Source: Trinickia acidisoli (lineage in GTDB: Bacteria; Pseudomonadota; Gammaproteobacteria; Burkholderiales; Burkholderiaceae). From it: a stretch of DNA of 64,000 bases. Location: contig NZ_JAFLRG010000001.1 in the NCBI RefSeq assembly GCF_017315725.1, positions 434,001-498,000 on the forward strand, written 5' to 3'. A model generated the notes under the pieces. The model had not been told where the DNA came from. It made no database searches and was given only the letters and a program-made list of their open reading frames with translations. Within the stretch, counting starts at the first letter, position 1, and each line of letters begins with the position of its first letter. Position numbers and translations under genes: made by a program. Positions 57,201 to 64,000 of the stretch are shown here, one piece after another.

Positions 57201-57656
57201 CGTTCGGACTCCTAATTTTTTGAAAAAGAGGAACGGAGAATAAGAACGGAGAATCGTCGACTGATCGAGGAGGGGATCCTTCCGATGACGGGGAGAGCGG
57301 GGCGCTCGAGTGCATCGAAGCGCCTCGATGTGCCTCGAAGCGTTGACGCCGGAGGCGATCGATGAGGTCGGCCATGAAACGTGCTTGTCTCCCGGTTAGT
57401 CGCTGCGAAACGTCGATGGTGAGGTGACACCTTCGTTCGCCGACGACCGCACCGCCCGGACCGGTATCGCCTTTCTTCGAGGCGAGGAAAGGCATCACGG
57501 CGGGCAGTGCGCGGGGCATATTAGTGTGTCTCGCCTCTCGTGTTACTTTTGTCTAAACTTTTAGGACGAATGGCCGTTAGTACAGGGATCACGTTGTCTT
57601 GACGCGCGCGGGATGTCGAATGGGTCGAATCGGTTTCCGAATCGGTTTCCGAATCG
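57201..57656. other. Gap between DUF1566 copy 2 and the MASE2 gene
   Basis: 456 nt; the two genes are divergent. Contains a short tandem repeat of GGTTTCCGAATC at about 57630-57655 just before the MASE2 start. No gene is supported; a minus-strand open frame over 57148-57519 has no ribosome site. Confidence 0.5.
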
Positions 57657-59615
57657 ATGGCCAAATCGGCGAACGCGCACCGCACCGCCCAGGGCATGCC
57701 ACACGAGCCGACACGCTTGACTGCAGCAACAATCGCCAATCGCGCGGACGCCCCGCGACAAGGGGCCAAGTTCGTGCGCCGCATCTACGTGTTGCGGCTT
57801 TTCGGCTTTGGCCTCGGCTTCCTTCCTGTGTTGCTTTTGCTGCGTTCGCAGCATGCCCATCCTTTGACGATCGCCGCGGTTGCGGCCGTATGTTTCCTCT
57901 GGCCGCACTTGGCTTTCATGCAGGTGCGTGCCGCGCCGCAACCCTTGTTGCGCGAGCGCTGGAACTTCATGATCGATTCGATCAATGGGGGCTGGTTCAT
58001 CGCGGCCGTGCATTTTTCGCCGATCGCGACTGTCGTCGTCTTCCTCATGTTCGCGATCGACAACATGGCGGCCGGCGGCTGGCGGCTCTTCGGTTACGGT
58101 CTTCTCGTCATGGCGCTGGGGCTCGGCGCTGGCGTGCTCATATTCGGGACGCAGGTGGTCCATGGCATCGATCCGCATACCGCGCTCGCGTGGGTGCCGG
58201 TGCTCATCGGCTATCCCCTGGTGCTCGCCAAGACCACGTACGACGTCTACATGAAGCTCACCGAGCGCTCGCGTCGCCTGCGCGAACTCAGCGAGCGCGA
58301 CAGCCTCACCGGCTTGCCGAACCGCGTGACGATCGCCGCCAAGCTGCAAGCGATGATGACTCGGGCGGCGCGCATTCACGTTTTGTTCATCGATCTCGAT
58401 GCGTTCAAGACCGTGAACGATGCACTCGGACACACCATCGGCGATCAACTGCTCGTGGAGGTGGCCGCGCGGCTCGCGGCCTGTGCGGGGCGCGACGATC
58501 TCGTTGCGCGCTACGGCGGCGACGAGTTCATCATCGTGAGCGAGCTGCGCGACGGCGACGCGCGTCAGGCGTTGGGCGATGCCGTGCTGACGGCGCTCGC
58601 CGAGCCGATCGTCGTGGCGGGGCACGAACTGTTCGCCGGTGCGAGCATCGGCATCAGCGTCTTTCCCGAAGACGGCGGCGACGCCGAAGGGCTGATACGC
58701 GCGGCCGACATGGCGATGTATGCGGCCAAGGGCCGCGGCCGCAATTGCTGCGAGTTCTACCGACATCGCATGCGCAGCGACGCCGACGCCCGCCTGAAAT
58801 TGTCGGGACGCCTAAGGAAAGCGATCGAAGGCGGCAAGCTGCATCTGAACTATCAGCCGCAGGTGGACATGCGCACGGGCGAAGTGCGCGGCCTCGAGGC
58901 GCTCGTGCGCTGGCGCGACGAGGCCCACGGGATCGTGAGCCCTGTCGATTTCGTGGCCATCGCCGAAGCGTCGGGACTCGTGTCGCAGCTCGGAGAATGG
59001 GTGCTGCGCGCGGTGTGCGAACAGGCCGCGACGTGGCGCGACCTGCAGGCCAAGCCGATCCCGATTTCCGTCAACGTATCGCCGCTGCAGCTTCAGCGCG
59101 CCGACATCGTCGCGACGTTCCAGCGTGTCGTCAAAGAAACGGGTATGGACCCGTCGCTACTCGAGCTCGAGGTGACGGAGACGGCGCTGATGAAGAATCC
59201 CGAGGCGTCGGCCCGCCGGCTCGCCGAATTTCGCCGCCTCGGCATGCGGGTGGCCATCGACGATTTCGGCATGGGCTATTCCAGCCTGGGGCAATTGCGC
59301 GCGTTGCCCGTCGATCGCATCAAGATCGACCGCGCCTTCGTGCGGGGAATCGGCGCGGGCGATTCCGGCGCGATCGCGACGGCCGTGGTGACGCTCGCCA
59401 ATGCGTTCGGGCTCGACGTCATTGCCGAAGGCGTCGAGACGCAGGCCCAGCGGGCATTCCTCATCGGGCTCGGCTGCGTCGAAGCGCAAGGGTTTTTGTT
59501 CAGCAAGCCGCTCGATGCCGATGCGGCGACGCGTCTGTTGCTGCAAGGTGCGCTCTTGCCTCTTACGCCGAGCATCGAGCGCGGCGGCCAGCATCGCGGC
59601 GTTGCGACGGCGTGA
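57657..59615 (+). CDS. MASE2-GGDEF-EAL protein (c-di-GMP turnover)
   Basis: 652 residues. N-terminal MASE2 membrane sensor with about five helices (residues ~40-200; FGLGFLPVLLLL, WPHLAFMQVRA, WFIAAVHFSPIATVVVFLM), a GGDEF domain with intact RYGGDEFI at ~285 preceded by FIDLDAFKTVNDALGH, and an EAL domain with GLEALVRW at ~412, NVSPLQLQ, ELEVTETALM and IDDFGMGYSSL. Both catalytic signatures are intact, so it can in principle make and degrade c-di-GMP. ATG 57657 chosen; an ATG at 57696 is possible. Confidence 0.9.
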   Translation: MAKSANAHRTAQGMPHEPTRLTAATIANRADAPRQGAKFVRRIYVLRLFGFGLGFLPVLLLLRSQHAHPLTIAAVAAVCFLWPHLAFMQVRAAPQPLLRERWNFMIDSINGGWFIAAVHFSPIATVVVFLMFAIDNMAAGGWRLFGYGLLVMALGLGAGVLIFGTQVVHGIDPHTALAWVPVLIGYPLVLAKTTYDVYMKLTERSRRLRELSERDSLTGLPNRVTIAAKLQAMMTRAARIHVLFIDLDAFKTVNDALGHTIGDQLLVEVAARLAACAGRDDLVARYGGDEFIIVSELRDGDARQALGDAVLTALAEPIVVAGHELFAGASIGISVFPEDGGDAEGLIRAADMAMYAAKGRGRNCCEFYRHRMRSDADARLKLSGRLRKAIEGGKLHLNYQPQVDMRTGEVRGLEALVRWRDEAHGIVSPVDFVAIAEASGLVSQLGEWVLRAVCEQAATWRDLQAKPIPISVNVSPLQLQRADIVATFQRVVKETGMDPSLLELEVTETALMKNPEASARRLAEFRRLGMRVAIDDFGMGYSSLGQLRALPVDRIKIDRAFVRGIGAGDSGAIATAVVTLANAFGLDVIAEGVETQAQRAFLIGLGCVEAQGFLFSKPLDADAATRLLLQGALLPLTPSIERGGQHRGVATA

Positions 59616-59836
59616 CGGCGTGACGGCGTGAGTTCGCGCCCTTTCGCCTTTACGCGAGCGGCTCGGTGCTTGATTAGACCGCGCGCAAGCATCGTGCGAC
59701 GCGTGCTGTCGCAAAGTCAGACGAATACGCGTGCATCCGCCGGGGACGATCGTCGATGGGGCACGGCGTCGATGCAAAAGCGCGTATCGTGTCGGCTTGC
59801 CGAGCGAATGCGTCGTCCGCTCGCCTTTTGATGTTC

Positions 59837-59856
59837 TTTCGTTTCGTTTCGTTTCG
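59837..59856 (+). repeat. TTTCG pentanucleotide repeat before a start codon
   Basis: Four perfect TTTCG copies directly before the GTG start at 59856. The ATG at 59831 is out of frame now but would be in frame with one more or two fewer copies, so copy number might alter the N-terminus. Confidence 0.5.
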
Positions 59857-60998
59857 TGACCATCGACCCGACTTTTCCCGTTATCCATTGGACCGACGGC
59901 GCCGCTGAACCGAGCGCGCGCTGGCGCTCCGAAGCCGGCGTCGTGCCGCCGCGGCGCGTGGTGCTTGCGGACGACCGCATGACGGCCGACGCGGCCTATC
60001 GCCAGGCCAGCGAGGGCGTTGCGCTGTTGTGGCGCGGCGACTATCAAAATGCGCGGCAGCTATTGCAAGCCATGGCGCGCCGAATCGATCGCAAACCGCG
60101 CAAGCCGCCTGCCGCGCCGCTCGATGCGTTCAACGCGCACCGGCAAGCGCAGGCGCAGCGCGCGCGCACGCTCGGCATGCTCTTGATTCCGCTCGACGCC
60201 GATTATTCGATTCCGCTGCGGCGCGCGCCCGATGTGAAGGAGGCATGCCGCGAGGTTTACGGCGATGCCGATGCGCGCGGCGGCGAATCGTCGGTCGTTT
60301 CGTTGCGCGAATTATTGGGCCTGATCGGCGCTCACGAGTGGCGCAAGAAGGGCGTGGAGATCGCCGCGCTCGGTGCGCGCATTCATCCCTATTACGGTGT
60401 GTTTTCGCCCGTGCGCGGCGAATACGTCGAGCTCGTGGCGCGTGCGCGGCTGCCCTCGCGCGCGCTGGCATTCGACATCGGCACGGGCACGGGCGTGCTC
60501 GCCGCCGTACTCGCCAAGCGGGGGCTTGCACGCATCGTCGCGACGGATGCCGATGCGCGCGCGCTCGCCTGCGCGCGCGAGAACGTCGGCCGCCTCGGTT
60601 TGACCGAGCAGATTCAGATATCCGAGGCCGATCTCTTTCCGCCGGGACGCGCGCCGCTCGTCGTCTGCAATCCGCCGTGGCTGCCGGCGCGGCCGAGCTC
60701 GCCCGTCGAGCACGCCATCTACGATCCCGACAGCCGCATGCTGCGCGGGTTTCTGGGCGGCCTCTCGGCCCATCTGGAGCCGGGCGGGGAAGGGTGGTTG
60801 ATCTTGTCCGATTTCGCCGAGCATTTGGGCTTGCGTTCACGCGAAGCGTTGCTCGACATGATCGACGCGGCGGGTTTGAAGGTGATCGGGCGCGACGACA
60901 TTCGGCCGGTTCACCCGAAGGCGGCGGACCTTTCCGATCCGCTTTACCGCGCCCGTGCTGCCGAAGTGACCTCGCTGTGGCGGCTCGGGGTGAAGTGA
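59856..60998 (+). CDS. HemK-like class I SAM methyltransferase
   Basis: 380 residues. N-terminal ~200 residues are a helical, family-specific region; then the Rossmann core with DIGTGTGVLAAVLA (motif I, ~202) and the substrate motif NPPW (motif IV, CNPPWLPARPSS). NPPY/W points to N5-glutamine or N6-adenine-type methylation, as in HemK/PrmC and RsmC relatives. GTG start at 59856 just after the TTTCG run. Probable substrate is a protein or RNA base, undetermined. Confidence 0.8.
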   Translation: MTIDPTFPVIHWTDGAAEPSARWRSEAGVVPPRRVVLADDRMTADAAYRQASEGVALLWRGDYQNARQLLQAMARRIDRKPRKPPAAPLDAFNAHRQAQAQRARTLGMLLIPLDADYSIPLRRAPDVKEACREVYGDADARGGESSVVSLRELLGLIGAHEWRKKGVEIAALGARIHPYYGVFSPVRGEYVELVARARLPSRALAFDIGTGTGVLAAVLAKRGLARIVATDADARALACARENVGRLGLTEQIQISEADLFPPGRAPLVVCNPPWLPARPSSPVEHAIYDPDSRMLRGFLGGLSAHLEPGGEGWLILSDFAEHLGLRSREALLDMIDAAGLKVIGRDDIRPVHPKAADLSDPLYRARAAEVTSLWRLGVK

Positions 60999-61057
60999 CG
61001 AGAGGGCGGCGGGCCGCGGCGCCGGCCGGCGCACGGCTCGCATGTCAGGCGATACGC

Positions 61058-61381
61058 TTAGCCAGGATAGGCTTCGTCGACTTTCAAGCCGGCGAGCTTG
61101 AAGATGACGCGCAACGTCTGCGGGCGGATGTCGCGCCTCGATGCGAGCGTCGTCAAGATGAAGTCGACGACCTTCGCGTACTTGAGCAGCGTGAGCAGCG
61201 CTTCGAGGCTGCCGTCGGAATCGCGCATCAACTCCGCGAGCCGCAGCATCTCCGTCGAAATGTCGCGCGCCATTTCGAGTTCCAATTGCTGCTTCTCCGA
61301 CCAGCCCGTCGGCGGCGTGAGGAGGGTGGCGAGCATCGCTTGAAACTTTTGCTCGGCGTCTCCGTTGGGTATCGTAGCCAT
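61058..61381 (-). CDS. Conserved hypothetical protein
   Basis: 107 residues, predicted all-helical with heptad-like leucines (EKQQLELEMARDISTEMLRLAELMRDSDGSLEALLTLLKYAKVVDFILTTL). I do not know the family. No signal peptide or Cys. Stands between two rightward methyltransferase genes and reads leftward. Confidence 0.65.
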   Translation of the reverse strand: MATIPNGDAEQKFQAMLATLLTPPTGWSEKQQLELEMARDISTEMLRLAELMRDSDGSLEALLTLLKYAKVVDFILTTLASRRDIRPQTLRVIFKLAGLKVDEAYPG

Positions 61382-61594
61382 TGCTGTCGTCCTTTCGTCA
61401 ACTTTGTCGCTCTTGCCGCACGCGTCCGGAGCGGCTCGCCCGGGCGTGAAAGAAATGCGCCCGCGCCGTGATGCATAAACCGTTCCCGCGCACTTGCCAG
61501 CGTCTTCGCGCTTTTGGGTAAACTGACGCTATTGTTTTTGCGCTTCTGTAGGCTGTCGCACGCTGGCGGCGACTTGTCCGAGATCCGTCCCACC

Positions 61595-62440
61595 ATGTCG
61601 AACAAGACTTACGAAATCCGCCCCAACCAATCGATCGAGCTGCTCAAGGAGCTTCACATCCTGACGCGCGACGGCAAGATGAACCAAGACAGCCGCCGCA
61701 AGCTCAAGCAGGTCTATCACCTGTTCCAATTCATCGAACCCCTGCTCGAGGACGTCGTACGCGATCGAGGATGCGTCACGCTCGTCGATCACGGCGCAGG
61801 CAAGTCCTATCTTGGTTTTATCCTCTACGATCTTTTTTTCAAGGGGTTGCCGGGCGGCACCGGATCACGCATTTACGGTATCGAGACGCGCGCCGAACTC
61901 GTCGACAAAGCGACATTACTGGCAGCGCGGCTCGGCTTCGACGGAATGTCGTTTTTGAACGTATCTGTGGCCGATTCAATCGGCTCGGCGCGGTTGCCTG
62001 AGACGATCGACGTCGTTACCGCATTGCATGCCTGCGATACGGCGACCGACGACGCCATTCGCTTCGCATTGGAAAAGCGCGCGCGCCACATCGTGCTCGT
62101 GCCGTGCTGCCAAGCCGAGGTCGCGGGCGTGCTCAGGCGTAACAAGGGCAAATCGCTCGGCAGCGCGCTTGCCGAGATCTATCGCCACCCACTGCATACG
62201 CGCGAATTCGGCAGTCAAATCACGAACGTCCTGCGCTGTTTGCAACTGGAGGCGCACGGCTATCAGGTGACGGTGACCGAACTCGTCGGCTGGGAGCATT
62301 CGATGAAAAACGAACTCATCGTCGCGCAGTACAAGGACTTGCCGCGGCGGCGGCCCGCCGAGCGCCTGGCCGAAGTGCTCGACACGTTCGGCCTCGATTC
62401 GCTGCACGAGCGGTTTTTTACGCCGACTGAATTGGCCTGA
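61595..62440 (+). CDS. Class I SAM methyltransferase (Methyltransf_32-like)
   Basis: 281 residues. Motif I VTLVDHGAGKSYLGFILYDLFF at ~58, acidic ribose loop RIYGIETRAELVDKA, a VVTALHACDTATDDAIRFAL segment and IVLVPCCQAEV, typical of the Methyltransf_32 family (tRNA- and protein-type methyltransferases). ATG at 61595 chosen by the conserved MSNKTYEIRP start. Substrate unknown. Confidence 0.85.
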   Translation: MSNKTYEIRPNQSIELLKELHILTRDGKMNQDSRRKLKQVYHLFQFIEPLLEDVVRDRGCVTLVDHGAGKSYLGFILYDLFFKGLPGGTGSRIYGIETRAELVDKATLLAARLGFDGMSFLNVSVADSIGSARLPETIDVVTALHACDTATDDAIRFALEKRARHIVLVPCCQAEVAGVLRRNKGKSLGSALAEIYRHPLHTREFGSQITNVLRCLQLEAHGYQVTVTELVGWEHSMKNELIVAQYKDLPRRRPAERLAEVLDTFGLDSLHERFFTPTELA

Positions 62441-62445
62441 TCAGC

Positions 62446-63099
62446 CTAATCTTCAGACGAAGGCGCGGGCGCGGGCGCGTCGGGCCGCGCCCGATCTTCC
62501 ATCCATTCGCGCCAGCCCTCGTGGCCGAGGCGGCGCATCGTCTCTTGATTGCGCTCGTAGATGTCGGCGGCATCGGGGAACGCTTGCGTCGCGCGCTCGA
62601 CGCTCGATTCGCGCAGCAGATGCAGGATCGGGTAGGGGGCGCGGTTCGTGTAGTTCTCGATGTCCTCGGGCGCCGTATCCTCGAATTGATAGCGCGGATG
62701 AAAACTCGCGATTTGCAGCTCGCCTGCGAGCCGCATCTGCGCGAGCAGGCGTTCGGCGAAATACAGCGCGTCGTTGAATTCGAGGAAATCGGCGAATGCG
62801 TGCGGCAGGATCAAGAGCGTCGTGTCGATCCGCTCGGGAGCGGTATCGGCGAGTGTCCGAAGTTCCGTTTCGAGCATCGTCAACATGCCGTCGAGATCGC
62901 GCGCATCGCTGACGACATAGCGGATTTGCGCTTTGGTATGGACGCTCTTGGCGAACGGGCAGAGATTGAGCCCGATCACCGCGCGCACCAGCCAATGCCG
63001 CGTGACGTCGAGCACGTGCTGGTCGGCTGCGGATGCGGGTGCGGTGTCGCTATCGCTCGGTTCCCGCAGGTTGGCAGAGTGGGCTGAGTAAGCGGGCAT
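62446..63099 (-). CDS. DUF1415 domain protein
   Basis: 217 residues. DUF1415 blocks: WLVRAVIGLNLCPFAKSV, then VSDARDLDGMLTMLETELRTL, TTLLILPHAFADFLEFNDAL, FHPRYQFEDTAPEDIENYTNRAPYPILHLLRE and NQETMRRLG. ATG at 63099 where the family starts; the frame extends upstream to 63237. Function unknown. Confidence 0.9.
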   Translation of the reverse strand: MPAYSAHSANLREPSDSDTAPASAADQHVLDVTRHWLVRAVIGLNLCPFAKSVHTKAQIRYVVSDARDLDGMLTMLETELRTLADTAPERIDTTLLILPHAFADFLEFNDALYFAERLLAQMRLAGELQIASFHPRYQFEDTAPEDIENYTNRAPYPILHLLRESSVERATQAFPDAADIYERNQETMRRLGHEGWREWMEDRARPDAPAPAPSSED

Positions 63100-63158
63100 T
63101 TTAAGCGGGCATTTCGGTTCGGCGATTCGGCGGCATGAGACGGGGAGGCGCCGGCATT

Positions 63159-63821
63159 TTACGCGTCTGCGCGTCGGACGCATGCCGCCGTGACGAGTTG
63201 GGCGGCCACGCGCGGCGCCGCCAGAATCGGGCCGCATCCAGGACCGAACGTCTGACTGGCCGCATAGACACCTTCGACCAGCAGTGCGAGCGCATCGGCG
63301 AGACCCGCCGGATCGTCGGCGCCGGCGGCGATCGTCAGTTCGGTCAGCCGCTCGATCAGTTGCGTCTTGTTGCGGGTCACGATTTGACGGGCCGGATGCG
63401 TTGGATCGGGAAATTCGGCCGCGACGTTGACGAACGGGCAGCCGCGATACCCTTCGCGCGAGGCGCGAGCGGTGAGGTCATCGAAATACTGGGCGATCTG
63501 CCGAATGGGTTGGCCCGGATGCTTGTCGATACTTTTATCGAAATACCCGAAGAAGCAATCGTTCGCCTGCTCGAGGTAGGCAACGACGAGTTCGTCCTTC
63601 GATGCGAACTGCCGATACAGGCTCATCTTGTTGACGCCCGCGCGCTCGACGACGGCGTCGACGCCGACCGCGCGCACGCCTTCCTGATAGAACAGCTCCC
63701 CGGCCGCGCGCAGCAAGAGCTGCTGGGCCGTGGCCGCAGCGGTGTGGGGACGCGTGCGCGTGGCGGCCGACTTGGCGGTCGAGACGCTGGTACGCGAGAC
63801 GTCGGCGTGTCTGTCTTTCAT
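63159..63821 (-). CDS. TetR-family transcriptional regulator
   Basis: 220 residues. HTH at LLLRAAGELFYQEGVRAVGVDAVVERAGVNKMSLYRQFASKDELVVAYLE; C-terminal ligand domain around GYRGCPFVNVAAEFPDPTHPARQIV. The protein reads left, away from the strong-looking promoter at 63920-63948, whose operators it may bind. Confidence 0.92.
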   Translation of the reverse strand: MKDRHADVSRTSVSTAKSAATRTRPHTAAATAQQLLLRAAGELFYQEGVRAVGVDAVVERAGVNKMSLYRQFASKDELVVAYLEQANDCFFGYFDKSIDKHPGQPIRQIAQYFDDLTARASREGYRGCPFVNVAAEFPDPTHPARQIVTRNKTQLIERLTELTIAAGADDPAGLADALALLVEGVYAASQTFGPGCGPILAAPRVAAQLVTAACVRRADA

Positions 63822-63919
63822 GGCGAGCTGTCCGGATTCGACTGACGGTGAGGGCGGCGATCAGGGCGATCGTGATGCCGGTCGACCCATCGCCAGCCAA
63901 GACTACGAAGGTGACCCGC

Positions 63920-63981
63920 TTGACATGTTACCGATCAGTAACTACGATGGCAACTCGCACTTGTGACAGATCTGTCACAAG
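63920..63981 (+). promoter_or_regulatory. Promoter with two palindromes, reading out of the window
   Basis: TTGACA (63920-63925), 17-nt spacer, TACGAT (63943-63948). The spacer contains the inverted repeat GTTAC-N6-GTAAC (63927-63942). Downstream, at 63960-63981, is a perfect 22-bp palindrome (arms of 11) built on GTGACAGATCTGTCAC. Fits a TetR-repressed promoter for a gene beyond 64000. Confidence 0.65.
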
Positions 63982-64000
63982 CCAGTCGGACGTCACGCCG

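Noticed and set aside
57148..57519. Possible 123-residue minus-strand gene
   Set aside because: Overlaps the start of the better-supported DUF1566 copy 2 and has no ribosome site.

Overview
The window is a high-GC chromosomal segment of a beta-proteobacterium in the family Burkholderiaceae (Burkholderia sensu lato; a Paraburkholderia- or Trinickia-like genome fits best). This rests on the petABC-sspA-sspB order, the FlhDC pair, the extra IF-1 beside a cold-shock gene, and the many LysR regulators and general porins. The genus is an inference, not a measurement.

Layout. (1) 159-4338: core block with the cytochrome bc1 genes petABC, stringent starvation genes sspA and sspB, and a tRNA-Thr(TGT). 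(2) 4291-18337: a ~14 kb integrative element inserted in the 3' part of that tRNA. It is bounded by 51-bp direct repeats and carries a tyrosine integrase, a HigBA-like toxin-antitoxin pair, a complete type I restriction-modification operon (hsdM-hsdS-hsdR), a small replication/maintenance-like module (HTH protein, RecA-fold ATPase, a frameshifted gene, a DUF6573 protein, a relaxase/replication-like protein), and a strikingly hairpin-rich non-coding stretch at about 5340-5935 that looks like a large structured RNA. No virion or conjugation genes are visible. (3) 18936-33915: a surface-glycoprotein locus. Two TibC/Aah-type autotransporter heptosyltransferases bracket a giant AIDA-like autotransporter adhesin and a GH28 (pectinase-type) lipoprotein. 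Then come a secreted hypothetical protein, a dead autotransporter barrel fragment, a TPR-sulfotransferase and a TPR-glycosyltransferase.

(4) 34049-40033: housekeeping and miscellaneous genes (UPF0178, second-type IF-1, cold-shock protein, DbpA helicase, HSL-type esterase) and an unusual soluble protein made of two GGDEF-like units, coupled to a 55-residue protein. (5) 40563-41808: a RelE/HigB-like toxin and its antitoxin, then remnants of a polymorphic toxin tail and an Imm52-like immunity gene. (6) 41805-47533: a leftward uptake cluster of porin, exported hydrolase, MHS-family transporter and a second paralogous hydrolase, divergent from a LysR regulator. (7) 47564-53666: a second LysR with a divergent NAD-dependent epimerase, an alpha/beta hydrolase, an isolated flhDC operon between two gene remnants (amidase, AraC regulator), a PRTase-HAD fusion, and glcG-like and glcB (malate synthase G). 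(8) 56018-64000: two tandem DUF1566-like paralogs, a MASE2-GGDEF-EAL protein, two methyltransferases, DUF1415, and a TetR regulator whose upstream region holds a good promoter and two palindromes reading out of the window.

How the parts fit. The adhesin, heptosyltransferases, GH28 lipoprotein, sulfotransferase and TPR-glycosyltransferase probably cooperate in building or modifying surface proteins, in a host- or plant-contact setting. The tRNA-borne element appears to be a defence-type island (RM plus TA) with its own maintenance module, part of which shows decay (a frameshift and a Walker B substitution). The most unusual thing in the window is the hairpin array at 5340-5935: two standard RNA tetraloops and several G.U pairs point to a plus-strand RNA rather than to a protein.
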